A stretch of 64,000 bases of DNA from Triglochin maritima (taxonomy: Eukaryota > Streptophyta > Magnoliopsida > Alismatales > Juncaginaceae), in contig OY821772.1 of the NCBI GenBank assembly GCA_963682175.1, positions 50,862,925-50,926,924 on the forward strand. The letters are read 5' to 3'. The notes under the pieces were generated by a model. That model saw only the letters and a list, made by a program, of their open reading frames with translations, searched no databases and was not told the origin of the DNA. This document shows, in pieces, positions 1-12,681 of this stretch (the first letter of the stretch is position 1; every line of letters starts with the position of its first letter). A program made the position numbers and the translations under genes.

Positions 1-1246
1 AGGTAAGAAAGACATCAAGTTCTTCAATTATTATCTCAAGGACTTTTGTCTATTCTTTCGAGTTGCTTTTTAAGCTCCTACGTTGCTAGCGTAGTTCGTA
101 CACGTCAGACAATAATTTCCAATGTCATATCTCTATAGACTTATGGAGATATAACATCAAATCTCATACCCCCATAAGTCCTTCAATCATTATACTAAGG
201 ACTTGTCTATTCATCCGAGTTGCTTCCTAAATTCGTCCTTATGTTGTCAGCATAGTTACCACGCGTTAGACGAGAATTATCAATGTCATATCTCTCTCGA
301 CTTATGGGGGTATGAGATCAAGTCCTCCAATTATTATCTTAAGGATTTATGTGTGAATCACTGCCTCTAAATGTAATATCTTTCGACCTATAGAGGTATG
401 ACATCAAGTCCTACAATCATTTTACTAAGGACATGTCTATTCATCCGAGTTGCTTCCTAAATTCGTCCTTATGTTGTCAGCATTGTTCCAACGCGTTAGA
501 CGACAATTATCAATGTCATATCTCTATCGACTTGTGAGGGTATGAGATCAAGTCTTCCAATTATTATCTTAAGGACTTGTTTGTCAATTACTTCCTCTAA
601 AAATCATATCTCACGACTTCTAAAGGTAAGAAAGACATCAAGTTCTTCAATTATTATCTCAAGGACTTTTGTCTATTCTTTCGAGTTGCTTTTTAAGCTC
701 CTACGTTGCTAGCGTAGTTCGTACACGTCAGACAATAATTTCCAATGTCATATCTCTATAGACTTATGGAGATATAACATCAAATCTCATACCCCCATAA
801 GTCCTTCAATCATTATACTAAGGACTTGTCTATTCATCCGAGTTGCTTCCTAAATTCGTCCTTATGTTGTCAGCATAGTTACCACGCGTTAGACGACAAT
901 TATCAATGTCATATCTCTCTCGACTTATGGGGGTATGAGATCAAGTCCTCCAATTATTATCTTAAGGATTTATGTGTGAATCACTGCCTCTAAATGTAAT
1001 ATCTTTCGACCTATAGAGGTATGACATCAAGTCCTACAATCATTTTACTAAGGACTTGTCTATTCATCCGAGTTGCTTCCTAAATTCGTCCTTATGTTGT
1101 CAGCATAGTTTCTACGCGTTAGACGGCAATTATCAATGTCATATCTCTCTCGACTTATGAGGGTATGAGATCAAGTCATGCAATTATTATCTTAAGGACT
1201 TGTTTGTGAATTACTAACTCTAAATGTCACATCTCTCGACTTCTAA
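1..1246. repeat. 623-bp higher-order direct duplication within the satellite
   Basis: Bases 1-623 recur at 624-1246 with a constant offset of 623 and only scattered substitutions, for example 'ggacatgtc' near 428 against 'ggacttgtc' near 1051. Each copy holds three markers 'gagttgctt' spaced about 156, 230 and 237 bp, so one monomer is internally shortened in both copies. The similarity is far higher than between neighbouring monomers, so this is a recent segmental (higher-order) duplication. The first copy may extend left of the window. Confidence 0.85.
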
Positions 1247-4200
1247 AGATATGACATCAAGTTCTTCAATTATTATGTCAAGGACTTGTCTTTTCTATCG
1301 ATATGCTTCCTAAACTCCTTACGTTTTCAACGTAGTTCCCACGTGTTAGACGATAATATCCAATGTCATATCTCTATCGACCTATGGAGGTATAACATCA
1401 AATCCTCCAATTATTATCTTAATGACTTGTGTATGAATCACTATCTCTAAATGTCATATCTCTTGACCTAATGGGGTGTGACATCAAGTTTTCAATTATT
1501 ATCTCAAAGACTTGTCTATTTATTCGAGTCGCTTCCGAAACTCCTTATATTGTGAGTGTAGGTCCAACGCGTTAATCGATAATTTTCAATGTCGTAAATT
1601 TTTCGACCTATGTAGGTATGACATCAAGTCCTAAAATTATTATCTCAAGGACTTGTTTTTCAATTAATTCGTCAAATGTCATCTCTCGACCTGTAGACGT
1701 ATGACATCATGTTCTACAATCATTATACTAAGGACTTGTCTATTCATTCGAGTTCCTTCCTAAATTCGTCCTTATGTTGTCAACATAGTTCCTACGTGTT
1801 AGACGACAATTATCAATGTCTTATCTCTCTCAACTTATGAGGGTATGAATTCAAGTCCTACAATTATTATCTTAAGGACTTGTTTGTGAATTATTTTCTC
1901 TAAATGTCATATCTCTCGACTTCTAAAGGTATGACATCATGTTCTTCAATTATATCTCAAGGACTTGTCTATTCTTTTGAGTTTCTTTTTAAGCTCATAC
2001 GTTTCTAGCATAGTTCGTACACGTCAGACAATAATTTCCAATGTCATATCTCTATCGACCTATGGAGTTATAACATCAAATCCTCCAATTATTATCTTAA
2101 GGACTTGTGTATGAATAACTGCCTCTAAATGTCAAATCTCTCGACTTATAATGGTGTGACATCAAGTTCTTCAATTATTATATCTCAAGGACTTGTCAAT
2201 GTTTTCGAGTCGCATCCGAATGTCCTTTTATTGTGAGTCTAGGTCCAACACGTTAAACGATAATTTTCAATGTCGTACCTCTTTCGACCTATGTAGGTAT
2301 GACATCTAGTCCTAAAATTATTATCTCAAGGATTTGTTTTTCAATCACTTCATCAAAATGTCATATCTCGACCTATAGATGTATGACATCGGTCTGTTGT
2401 CCAATTATTATCTGAAGGACTTGCTTGTTCTTCGGAGTTGCTTGCTAAACTCGCCCTTATGTTGTCAGAATATTTCCTACGCATTACACGACAATTTTCA
2501 ATGTTATATTTCTATCGACCTTTGGAGGTATGACATGACCTCCAATTGCTATCTCAATGACTTGTTAATGAATAACTTACTCTAAATGTGATATCTCTCG
2601 CCCTAAAGTGGTATGACATCAAGTCCTACAATTGTTATCTCAAGGATTGGTCTATTTTTCGGAGTCCCTTTAAACACCTCTCGCGCTGTCAGCGTAGTTA
2701 CGACGCGTAAGACGATAATTTCCAGTGTCACACCTCCATCGACCTCTAGAGGTATGACATCAAGTTCTTCAATTGTTGTCTCAAGGACTTGTTTGTGAAT
2801 CACTCATCTAAATCACATGTCTCTCGACCTAAAGAGGTATAACATTAAGCATTTCAATTGTTATCTCAAGGACTTGTGTATACCTTCGAGTCGCTTCCTA
2901 AACCCCTTACGTTTTCTGCGTAGTTCTCACGCGTTAGACGATAATTTCCAATGTCATACTTCTATCGACCTATGGAGATAACATCAAGTCCTCCAATTAT
3001 TATCTGAAGGACTTGGACATTTTTCCGTGTCACTTCCTGAACTCCTTTTTATCTTGTCCGCGTAGGTTGTACGCCTCAAGCGACAATATCCAATGTCATA
3101 CCTCTCTGACCTTTGGAAGTATGACATCAAGTCCAACAATTAGTATCTCAAGGACTTACTTATGAATCACTTCATGTAAGTGTCATACATCTCGATCTAT
3201 AGAGGTATGACATCAAGCCCTCCAATTATAATATAAAAGACTTGTTCATTCATCCGAGTTGCTTCCTAAATTCGCCTTTATGTTGTCAACGTAGTTCCTA
3301 TGCGTTAGACGACAATTTCCAATGTCATCTATCTCAACTTGGGATTGTATGATATCATGTCCTCCAAATATCATCTTAAAGTATCGTTTATGAGTAACTT
3401 CATCTAAATGTCATAACTATCGACCTAAAGGTATATGATATCAAATCATTCAATTATTATCTCAAAGACTTGCCTATTTTGCCTAGTCGCTTCTAAACTC
3501 ATTATCTTGTCAGCGTAAGTCCTACACGTTAGAGGACAATTTCCAATGGCTTACCTTTTTTAACCTAAAGGTCGGAGAGGTATGGCATTAAGTTTAACCT
3601 AAAGGTCAGAGAGGTCAGAGAGGTAACCCTAAATTTAACCTATGAAGGTATGACATCAAGTTTTCCAGTTATCATCTCAAGGACTTCTTTATCAATCACT
3701 TCCTCTAAATGTCATATCTCTCAACCTAAAGGAGCATGTCATCGAGTCCTCGATTATTATATGAAGGGCTTTTCTTTTCTTCTTAGTGGCTTGCTAAACT
3801 TGTCCTTATGTTTTCAGCGTAGTTCCTACGCGTTGGACAACAATTTACAATGTCATCTCCCTCGACCTGTGGAGGTATGACATCTAGTCCTCCAATTTCT
3901 ATTTGAAGGACTTCTTTATGAATAACTTCCTCGAAATGTCATATCCCTTGACCGAAAGTGTCATGACATCAAGCCCTCTAATTATAATATCAAGGACTTG
4001 TCTATTTTTTCGAGTTGCTTACCAAACTCCTCTTACGTTGTCATCATAGTTCCTACGCGTTAGACAACAATTTGCAGTGTCGTACCTCTATCGACCTATT
4101 GAGGTATGACATCTAGTCATCCAATTATTATCTCATGAACTTGTTTACGAATCACTTACTCTAAATGTCATATTTGTCGACCTAAAGGGGTATGTCATCA

Positions 4201-6521
4201 AGTCCTGCATTTATTATATCAAGGACTTGTCTATTCTTCCGTTGTCGCTCGCTTAACTCGTCCTTTTGTTGTCAACGTAGTTCCTACATTTTAGACGGCA
4301 ATTTCCAATATCATCTCTCTCGACCTATGGAAGTTTGACATCCAATCATCTAATTGTTATCTTCAGGACTTGTTTTTGAATAACTTTTAAATGTCATATC
4401 CCTCGACCTAAAGTGGTATGACATCAAGTCCTCCAATTATAATCTCTAGAACTTGTCTATTTTATCGAGTCGCTTACCAAACTCCTCTTACGTTATCAGC
4501 GTTTTTCTTACGTGTTAAACAATAATTTCCAATATCATATAGCTTTATCCACCTATAGAAGTATGACGTCTAGTCCTCCAATTATTATGTCAATGACTTG
4601 TTGATAAATCACTTCTTTTAAATGTCATGTCTCTCGACCAATAAAGATATGACATCAAATTATTATCTTGAGGACTTGTTTATGAATAACTTCATCTAAA
4701 TGTATGACATTAAGTCTTCCAATTACTATATCATGGACTTGTCTATTTTTCCGAGTCGCTTCCTAAACTCATTATATTCTCAATGTAGGTCCTACGCATT
4801 AAACGACAATTTCCATGTCATACCCTCTCGATCTATGTAGGTCTGACATCAAATCCTCCAATTATAATTTCAAGGACTTGTTTATGAAGCACTTCATCTT
4901 AATGTCATATCTCTAAACTTATAGAGGTATAATATCAAGACCTCCAATTATTTTATCAGGGAGTTGTCTATTTTTCCTAGTTGTTTCCCAAACTCCTCTT
5001 ATGTTGTCAGTATAGTTCTTACGCATTGGACAATAATTTCCAGTATCATAGCTCTATCGGCCTATGGAACTCAAGTTCTCTAATTACTATCTAAAGGACT
5101 TGTTTACGAATCACTTCTTCTAAATGTCATGTCTCTCGGACCATTAAAGAATGAAATGAAATCCTCCAAGTATTATCTGGAGGATTTGTTTATGAATAAC
5201 TTCATCTAAATGTCATCTCCCGACCGAAAGAGGTATGAAAAAAGTCTTTCAATTATTATCTCAAGTATATGTCTATTCTTTCGAGTCTCGACCTAAAGTG
5301 GTATGTCATCAAGTCATATTATTATATCAAGGACTTGTTTATTCTCCCGAGTTGCTTGCTAAAATCTTCCTTATGTTGACAGCGTAGTTCCTACGCGTTA
5401 GACGATAATTTCCATTGTCATCTCTCTCGACATGTAGAGTTATGACATCGAGTCCTCCAATTGCTATCTCAAGGATTTGTTTATGAATAACTTTCTCTAA
5501 ATGTCATATCTCTCGACCTATATTGGTATGACATCAAGTCCTCCAATTTTAATATGGACTTGTCAATTTTTTTCAAGTTGCTTTCCAAACCGACCATTAT
5601 GTTGTCACCGTAGTTTCTACATGTTAAACGACAATTTCCAATGTCAAACCTATGTCGACCTATGGAGGTATGAGATCAAATCCTCAAATTATTATCTTAA
5701 GGTCTTGTTTGTAAATCACTTCCTTAAAATTTCACATCTCTCGACCTAAATGGGTATGTCATCAAGTCTTCCAATTATTATATCTAGGACTTGTCTATTC
5801 TTCTGAGTTGTTTCTTAAAGTCATCCTTATGTTGTCAGTGTAGTTCATACTCCTTAGACGACAATTTCCAATGTCATATCTCTATTGACCTTTGGAGGTA
5901 TGACATTGAGTCCTATTGCTATCTCAACAACTTGTTTATGAATACATTTAAATGTCATATCTCTGGACCTGTAGAGGTCTTACGTCAAGTCCTTCAATTA
6001 TTATATCAAGGACATGTCTATTTTTCCGAGTTGTTTCTCAAACTCCGCCTTACTTTTTCAGCGTAGTTTTTACGCGTTAAACGACAATTTTCAATGTAAT
6101 ACCTGTATCGGCCTATGGATGTATAATATCAAGTCCTTTAATTATTATCTTCATGACTTGTTTATGAATCACTTCCTCTAAATGTCATATCTCTCGACCT
6201 AATGAGGTATGTCATCAAGTCCTCCAATTATTATATCAATGACTTGTCTATTCTTCTGAGTCGCTTCCTAAAGTCGTTCTTATGTTGTCAGTGTAGTTCC
6301 TACTTGCAAACAACAATTTCCAATCTCATATCTCTTTCGACCTATGAAGGTATGACATCGAGTCCTCCCATTCCTATCTAAGGGAATTGTTTATGAATAA
6401 CTTCATCTAAATATCATATTTCTTGACCTAGTGAGGTTTCTCTCGGAGTTGCTCCCTTAACTCGTGTTTATGTTGGCAACGTAGTTCCTACACGTTCAAC
6501 GGGAATTTCCAATGTCAAATC

Positions 6522-6718
6522 TAGGGCTGAGCATGGACCGGTTCGGGTTCCGGTCCGGACATTTTTGAAAACCCGATTCCGGTCTGGACTGGTCCGTTTT
6601 TAAAAAAAAATTAAGGCAAAAATTTGGTCCTGGACTGGACCAGACCGAATCCAACCGGTCTGGTCCGGTCTTCGATCTGGACCCCAGAAAAAAAATCTGG
6701 ACCGGATGCACAACCCTA
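6522..6718. mobile_element. hAT-type MITE inserted in the satellite
   Basis: A 197-bp GC-richer block of 'ccggtccgg' type interrupts a satellite monomer. It starts 'tagggctgagcat' and ends 'gatgcacaaccctag'; the ends are imperfect inverted repeats of TAGGGYTGWGCAT type. Flanks are 'gtcaaatc' (6514-6521) and 'gtcatctc' (6719-6726), a 6/8 match that fits a decayed 8-bp target-site duplication. It resembles the element at 27106-27438 in ends and internal sequence. No coding capacity. Confidence 0.7.
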
Positions 6719-6880
6719 GTCATCTCTCCCGAGTCTCGACGCATGGAGGTATGACCACAAGTCCTAATATTATCTCAAGTACTTGTCTATCCTTCTAAGT
6801 CACTCAACTCGTGCTTATGTTGGTGTAATTCCTACGCATCGAACAACATTTTCCGGTGTTACTTTCTCTAAATATCATAT

Positions 6881-8290
6881 TTCTCGACCTTTAGATGTAT
6901 GACATTCTCATGGTGGTATATGTTACGCGATATGGTATCTCATTTGTAGTGTCATTTCTCTCTTCACCTATGGAGATATGTGATCAATCCTTCAATTTCT
7001 GACTAAAAGAACTTGAGTAGTGTTCTTGAAAGTCGTTCGGGTGGTCAATGTAATACGTTACAAATGAGTCTATCCTTTGTCGTTGTCGTATCTCTCCTTT
7101 GACCTAGGAAGATATGACATCAAGTCATTAAATTTTTAACTCAATGAACTTGAATCGCACCTAATGTGACCTGAAAGTCATTATCGGGGTGGTCGGTGAT
7201 ATATGATACAAGATACTCGATCTTATTATCAATGTCACATATTCCATTGACTTATGGAGATATGATGTTAAGTCCTTAAAGGACTTTGATCGGCCTAGTA
7301 GTGTTCCTGAAAGTCATTACCCGGGTGAGGGTAGTGACATCAAGTCTGCCTATTTATAACTCAATAGACTTGCATCGGTCGAGTAGTGTTCTTACAAGTC
7401 ATTGTGTAGTTGGTTAGTGTATGTCTTACACTTTAGACCATCTCAATCGAATGTTATATCTTGCTTGCCCAAAGCAGATCTGACATCAATTCCTTCAAAT
7501 TTAAACTCAAAATGCTTGCTTCGTTAGTTTTGAGTACCCAAAATATCGTTTCTTGGGTGGTCAGTGTAATATGTTACGCGGTAGACTATCCTATTTCTTA
7601 TGTCATGTCGCTCCTTACCCACGAAGATATGACATCAAATCCTCCAATTAGTAACTAAAAAGTCTTGCTTTGATAGTTTTGAGTTTCCCAAACTAGCTTT
7701 ACGAGTGGTTGGTGTATTTCTGTTGGACTCTCTTTCAATTGCCGTATCTCTCTTGACCTATGAGGATATTATATCAAGTCCTATTTTTAACTCAAAGAAC
7801 ATATAATCGAACAACATTGTTCCCAATAGTCATTATCCGTGTGGTTGTTGGTATATGTTTTGTGTTAGTGTATCTCATTATCAATGTCATTTCTCTCTTG
7901 ACTTATTAAGATATGACATCAAATCCTCTAATTTTTAACTCAAAGTACTCGAATCGGTCGAGTAATGTTCCCAAAAATCATTATCTAGGTGGTCATTTTA
8001 ATATGTTACGCGTTAAACTCTCCCATTTCCAATGTCATATCTCTTTTGACCTTCAGAGATATCCTCTTAATAGTTTTTATGTTTCTGAAATTAATTTTCT
8101 TTGTGGTTATTGTAATTCTTTACGGATTGTACTATCTGATTTCTAATGGGCTAATGAGATATGACATGAAGACCTCCAAATACTAACTCAAAAGATTTGT
8201 TTTGATAGTTATATGAGCACGAATTTCCCAGGTGGTTAGTGTATAATATCTTACACATTAGACTATTTGCTTGCCAATGCCATAGATGTT
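6881..8290. repeat. Variant satellite block, ~150-bp units
   Basis: Continuation of the array with a different unit. Copies keep 'gatatgacatcaagtcct' but replace the rest with 'gttcctgaaagtcatt', 'gggtggtcagtgtaatatgt' and 'ttacgcgttagact'. The 'gggtggt' marker recurs at roughly 145-160 bp between about 7038 and 8232. Monomers are more diverged than in the left block, as expected at the edge of a satellite array. No coding potential. Confidence 0.75.
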
Positions 8291-8943
8291 GATTTATGGA
8301 GATAGCAACAATCTATGTTAAATGGAACTATGATTAATCTGCAACGAGGAAGAAGAAATGCAACGATACAATTCATGGCAAGTGGAACTTTTTTTGTAGC
8401 AAAAGTAGCACCACCTTCAACTTTGATTTGTTGTGTCTTGACCAATGAGGGTACAGAGTTCACTCTGAACAGAGGGAAACCTGTGCCTAAATGTATCCAT
8501 ATCAGTATTCAGAGTGGAAATTTGTAGGCCATGTAATATTTCAAAGCAAAGAAGTAATTCCTTTGTATGTTAGCTCTGTCAAAGGTCCTTCAAAATGGAT
8601 TTTCTGGTCGTTAGGTTTGCTTTTGTTGAACTTCAGCTGATTATTCTTTTACTACTATGTGTTTGTGCAAGATTTTCATTTGGAGCTCTCCAGATACAGT
8701 TTAGTGCACAGTGAATAAAGAGAGGTTCATCACAATGCATAAGAACCACTTTTTTGTGATTGTTAAAGTTTTTCAAGAAAGAATCTTATGCATGTATGCT
8801 CTCTATATTACTGCTTTAGCACTTACAGTAGGTCTTAGGCATGTCTTGCAGTATTCTCATGGGCAGGCTACTTACTGATATTAGAAAATATATTTCTTTT
8901 ATTTAGCTAAAGAAATGTTTTAGTTGTTTTTCCAATAATGGAT
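8291..8943. other. No recognisable gene
   Basis: Transition from satellite to single-copy DNA. A 70-codon open frame lies at 8315-8527 (+), but I do not recognise its product. By position it could be a decayed upstream exon of the GH5 pseudogene, since the β-trefoil-like N-terminal region of plant GH5_14 proteins would lie there, but the resemblance is limited to a few residues. Confidence 0.4.
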
Positions 8944-10237
8944 GTGGGATGTACAATTTGAAGTGCATAATTGATCTTCATGCAGCTCCTGGTTCCCAAA
9001 ATGGTATGGAACATAGTGGCAGTAGAAATGGTTTGGCTGATTGGGCCATCTGACTATATTGCACAGAACTTTGATGTCATTTTGTTCTTAGCTTCAAGGT
9101 AAAAGTTATACATCGACGTATGTTATTGAAATTGATCTTGACGTTTATGCATGATGTTGGCTTGGTACAGTTACTTTACTTTCTAAACCTTTTTGCATTT
9201 CAGTGTTGTAATTGATTTACATAAATGGCCTATTACGGTATTGTGAATCACCCTGCTTGCTAGGAATCGAGTTATTGAATGAGCCCACTACAACAGCAGT
9301 ACCTTTAGATGTTCTAGTTTCTTACTACAAGAGAGGTTACGAAGTAGTTCAAAAATACTCACACGATGCTTCTGTTATTATCTGTCGAAGTCTTGGCAAA
9401 ACAGATCCTATGGAGCTTTACCATGCAGATCCTATGAGAGTGGAACCTGGTAATGGATTTGCATTACTATGATATTTTGACTCATTTTTCTATAATATGA
9501 GTGCTACTGACAATATTCAGTTCATATACAAGTGTAGAGAACCTCAACTAAACACATTGAATAATGCAAGCGGACACCTTGTCTTTATAGGTACAATCAT
9601 AAAATCTAATTATTTTCCTCATAACACGTAAGGTAATAAGATGATAAAATAATTTGTCATGAAGGAATAGTACATGCTTTTGCACAAATTAAATTCACTC
9701 GTATTTTGTCCATCTTCATCTCTACTTAACAATTCAGCCTCCCCTTTGAAGCTTTACGACCAGGAAAGTGGAGGAAAGGAGGGAAAATAATTTCCGTTTG
9801 ACTGCTAAGATGGGGTTGTTTGTGCACTCGGAATCCAACGAAATCACTTTCCGTCGGATTCCAAGTCCTTAACAAAAAGTTTGATTTGCTTTTTCACCGT
9901 TTTAAGTCGAAAAACAATGGACACTTATTTTTTTCAGTTGACTGTCAACCATTCAATCTACCGAAATAATTTTTAAGATCGACCGAAACTATTCAATATC
10001 TCCGAAATCACTTTTCCAGACATACAGAAACAACAAAATTCAGTCAAAAAGAAAATTTTCCACTAGATTCTGTTTTCCTTTGCTTTCTGGTTGACTTCGA
10101 AATTCAATTTCCGTGACTTTCTGTGTCACTAACACCCCTTGTAATATAGTCTACTTTGGTTGGTTGGTCATATTGTAGTGCTCAAAACCACGCGGAGACT
10201 TCGAATGGAATATTAGGAACAACTACCTCCCATTAGG
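8944..10237 (+). pseudogene. GH5 glucan 1,3-beta-glucosidase-like pseudogene
   Basis: Remnants of a plant GH5 (subfamily 14-like) glycosidase. The first exon piece, about 8944-9098, encodes 'CIIDLHAAPGSQNG', then changes frame and continues as 'SDYIAQNFDVILFLASR' before a GT donor. The second, about 9204-9590, has 'LLGIELLNEP' with the acid/base Asn-Glu-Pro motif, then 'VQKYSHDASVI', then 'DLHYYD', a second frame change, and 'FYNMSATDNIQFIYKC' to 'LVFIG'. A last piece near 10150-10237 matches the family C-terminus (Trp...Asn-Asn-Tyr) but has an in-frame stop. The segment normally carrying the nucleophile glutamate is missing; a dispersed repeat lies there instead. At least two frameshifts and a stop make it a pseudogene. 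The intact enzyme would be a secreted or cytosolic β-glucan hydrolase. Confidence 0.8.
9763..9925 (+). repeat. Dispersed repeat, copy A
   Basis: Begins 'aggaaagtggaggaaagg' and continues 'atttccgtttgactgctaag', 'tgcactcggaatccaacgaa' and 'ttgatttgctttttcaccgt'. Nearly the same sequence is repeated about 1.2 kb downstream in the same orientation. Copy A sits inside the GH5 pseudogene, between the exon ending at 9590 and the last exon piece. Boundaries and class are unclear. Confidence 0.7.
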
Positions 10238-10956
10238 TACGTGTCGTCTCTATTATTTCCTTGTTCATACTTGTAACTTCTGCACATACCAGCATTGCTC
10301 TTGTAGTTTGACCAGTTCTTACTAATGGATAAAGAAAATTGTTCAGTATGACATATCGACTAATTGAAGTTTTCTGTCACCATCATAGACCAAAATGTTG
10401 CACATTAAAATTTAAAACAATATCGTAGATTTCTAGAATATCTTTATGTTTAAAATATTTTGGTGCTAATTTATTGTATGGACTTTTGACTTTTAGTAAT
10501 TTTTAATATACGTGCATGTGGGAGATTGAAGATAAACCCAATAATTTCTTCCGAAGCACTCAAGACTTTATGTTAAATTGTTATAACACAAATTATGTAT
10601 CATAGGATTATGTTTGTCTAATTTGTGCTTAGAAGAATCTCTTGTCCGGGTGGATCATTATTCTAGTTCAGACGTTTCAATTCATCTACTAATCATCCAA
10701 CTTTTCTGCTACTATTTACTTATTAAATAGGGATATGGGGCTTCTTCAAAGAGAAATATGTCAAACTGTCTCCTGTTTCTTACATTGGCATATGGATTTC
10801 AAAATTTGCAGCGATGGTCCTTGATCTGGTAGTATACACGAGAATGTATGTTTAACTTTGAAGGTGAGTGTTGAAGCAACCGACATTGTTTTTCCTTCAT
10901 AATTGTCCTTGGAAAGTGGTTGTGCCCTTGGAAAGTGGAGGAAAGGGTTATGCCCT

Positions 10957-11118
10957 TGGAAAGTGGAGGAAAGGATCGAAAAATGATTTCCGTTTGACTG
11001 CTAAGATGTGGTTGTTTGTGCACTCGGAATCCAACAAAATCACTTTCCGTCGGATTCCAAGTCCTAAACAAAAAGTTTGATTTGCTTTTTCATCGTTTTA
11101 GGTTGAAAAGCAACGAAA
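10957..11118 (+). repeat. Dispersed repeat, copy B
   Basis: Second copy of the repeat at 9763-9925, same strand and order of motifs. Just upstream (10908-10975) 'ccttggaaagtgg' is present three times in a row, a small local amplification not seen in copy A. The last motif 'ccaagtccttaac' recurs once more at 11148. Confidence 0.7.
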
Positions 11119-11339
11119 ACTTATTTTCCTCCAATTTCAATTTCCAAGTCCTTAACAATTGGTTATTTTCCGCCAACCAATTAACATCCGACATCTTCTG
11201 AGTCGATTTCACTACATGTCTCTCCATCGGCTCTGAAATGTGCTGTTGTAGACCGAACTGTCTCATCATTCGGTCTGGACAATGCATAACCACATCATCA
11301 AAATTTATAAGTCAAGTACGGTTCGTTCAGATCTCTGAA

Positions 11340-12135
11340 CCTTCCGTACATAGTGGTAGTGATGGTAACTGACTAAGATCCAAATGTGCATAAGGGTCCC
11401 AGATCACTTGATCGAATTTCTGTACGTCCGGTTTATTCCGATAAAAATCAAGTGTCGTCTCCAACGGGCACCTAATGGTGTCATGTGGTCATCCGGGTAT
11501 AGTAATAGTCTGCTGTTCAAAGGTCTCTCAATGTGTAGATGTTCCTAACACCACAACTGCAGGATTGTATGAAAATCACACAGATGTTTGGTCGGAATTA
11601 GTGAAGTTTCGTCTAACTTGTGATATAAGTGGGCCAGAGCCGCACTACCCCAATTGTACTCCGATGCGACGGTCAAATCTCCGAGCAAAGACAAGTACTT
11701 CAAGTGAACCAACATCCTGTTCTTATCTGCCAAAATACTGCATCCCAGCTGGGACAGAATAAAACCTCTGGTATGTCGTGTAACCGTCTCCTTGTCAGCA
11801 TCAAAAGGCAACTGCTGAAACTAAGCCTGCAACCAACCCAGAGTTACCAAACCCTTACGACCCAAGTCATCGGGGACCTGACCCAACAAATATATGCAGA
11901 CCTCTGACCAAACGTACTCCTGAGACTCAAACACCGACAAACCATCTACGCGCAAGCCGATAATCATAGAGATGTCACGCAAGGTGCAAGTGATCTCACA
12001 ATGTCGCAGGTGAAATGAACGAGTCTCTGGTCTCCAACGCTCAACCATCGCCCTCAGCAAAGTATGGTCCAACTGTACTCGGCTCAACCGAGTGATTGTG
12101 TCAAACCATTCGTTGTCATTCGTTGGCAACAACAT
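11340..12135 (-). pseudogene. Plant mobile domain (PMD) protein fragment, MULE-1
   Basis: Minus-strand fragments in two frames. The first (12135 to 11821) has 'MVERWRPETRSFHLRHCEIT' then 'MIIGLRVDGL', the opening of a PMD (aminotransferase-like, plant mobile domain). The second (11811 to 11545) has 'VHLKYLSLLGDL' and 'YNWGSAALAHLYHKL', the core PMD motif. Weaker matches continue to about 11340, with an in-frame stop. A frameshift separates the two main parts. PMD proteins occur both as host silencing-related proteins and as passengers of transposons; the position beside a MULE transposase favours the latter. Function of the element-borne form is not established. Confidence 0.7.
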
Positions 12136-12681
12136 CCCGCCATATCTAGCAGAAACAACATCCTCTCATCAGTTATCTGTCATTCGTTGAGCTTCGATTC
12201 ATGCTCAACCCATTTTACGTCATCAACATCCTTCTGCAAAATTTAAGATAAATGTTAGAATAATAATACATACATGCAAATATTTCACTTAAAGTAGTAA
12301 AATGCTTACAAAATCTTTGAACAATTCAGACTTGTGGTTGAGCTGCAAAACCAACATTAATCTGTGTACCGAACCCTGTGAAGTGTGCTGCCTCTAACCG
12401 AACCGGTACTGTAACCACCAAACTTTATCTGTATATAACATGTTAAATATTAGAAAACATTGAACTATTGCAAATAATATCTTAAGAATAAACGTAATAT
12501 TAAATTGGAGTCATAAAAATCAAACATCTAGTTTTTTACCAATATGTAATGACATTCATTGAAGTCTTACATCACAATCAAATATTAAAAAACATTCAAC
12601 TCTTACACCACATCAATTCAACTCTTACATTCATCTGAAATCCTACATAATAGTAACATAGACATTTTTTAAACAATTTTA

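Larger units (their letters stand above)
1..6880. repeat. Diverged satellite array, ~227-bp compound monomer
   Basis: Tandem array without a believable gene. Each monomer has a longer part (about 145 bp) and a shorter part (about 85 bp). Both open with a variant of 'gacatcaagtcctccaatta' followed by 'aaggacttg'. The longer part adds 'gagttgcttcctaaact', 'gttgtcagcgtagttcctac' and 'cgttagacgacaatttccaa'; the shorter part adds 'aatcacttcctctaaatgtc'. The marker 'gagttgctt' recurs at roughly 225-230 bp. Monomers are clearly diverged from one another, which fits an old array or the edge of one. All short ORFs here are read-through of the repeat in several frames. The array runs off the left end of the window. 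Confidence 0.9.

Noticed and set aside
1..8290. Many ORFs of 60-90 codons in the satellite
   Set aside because: They are repeat read-through with similar peptides in several frames, and have no gene structure.
8315..8527. 70-codon ORF upstream of the GH5 pseudogene
   Set aside because: Only a few residues resemble the GH5 N-terminal region; not enough to call an exon.
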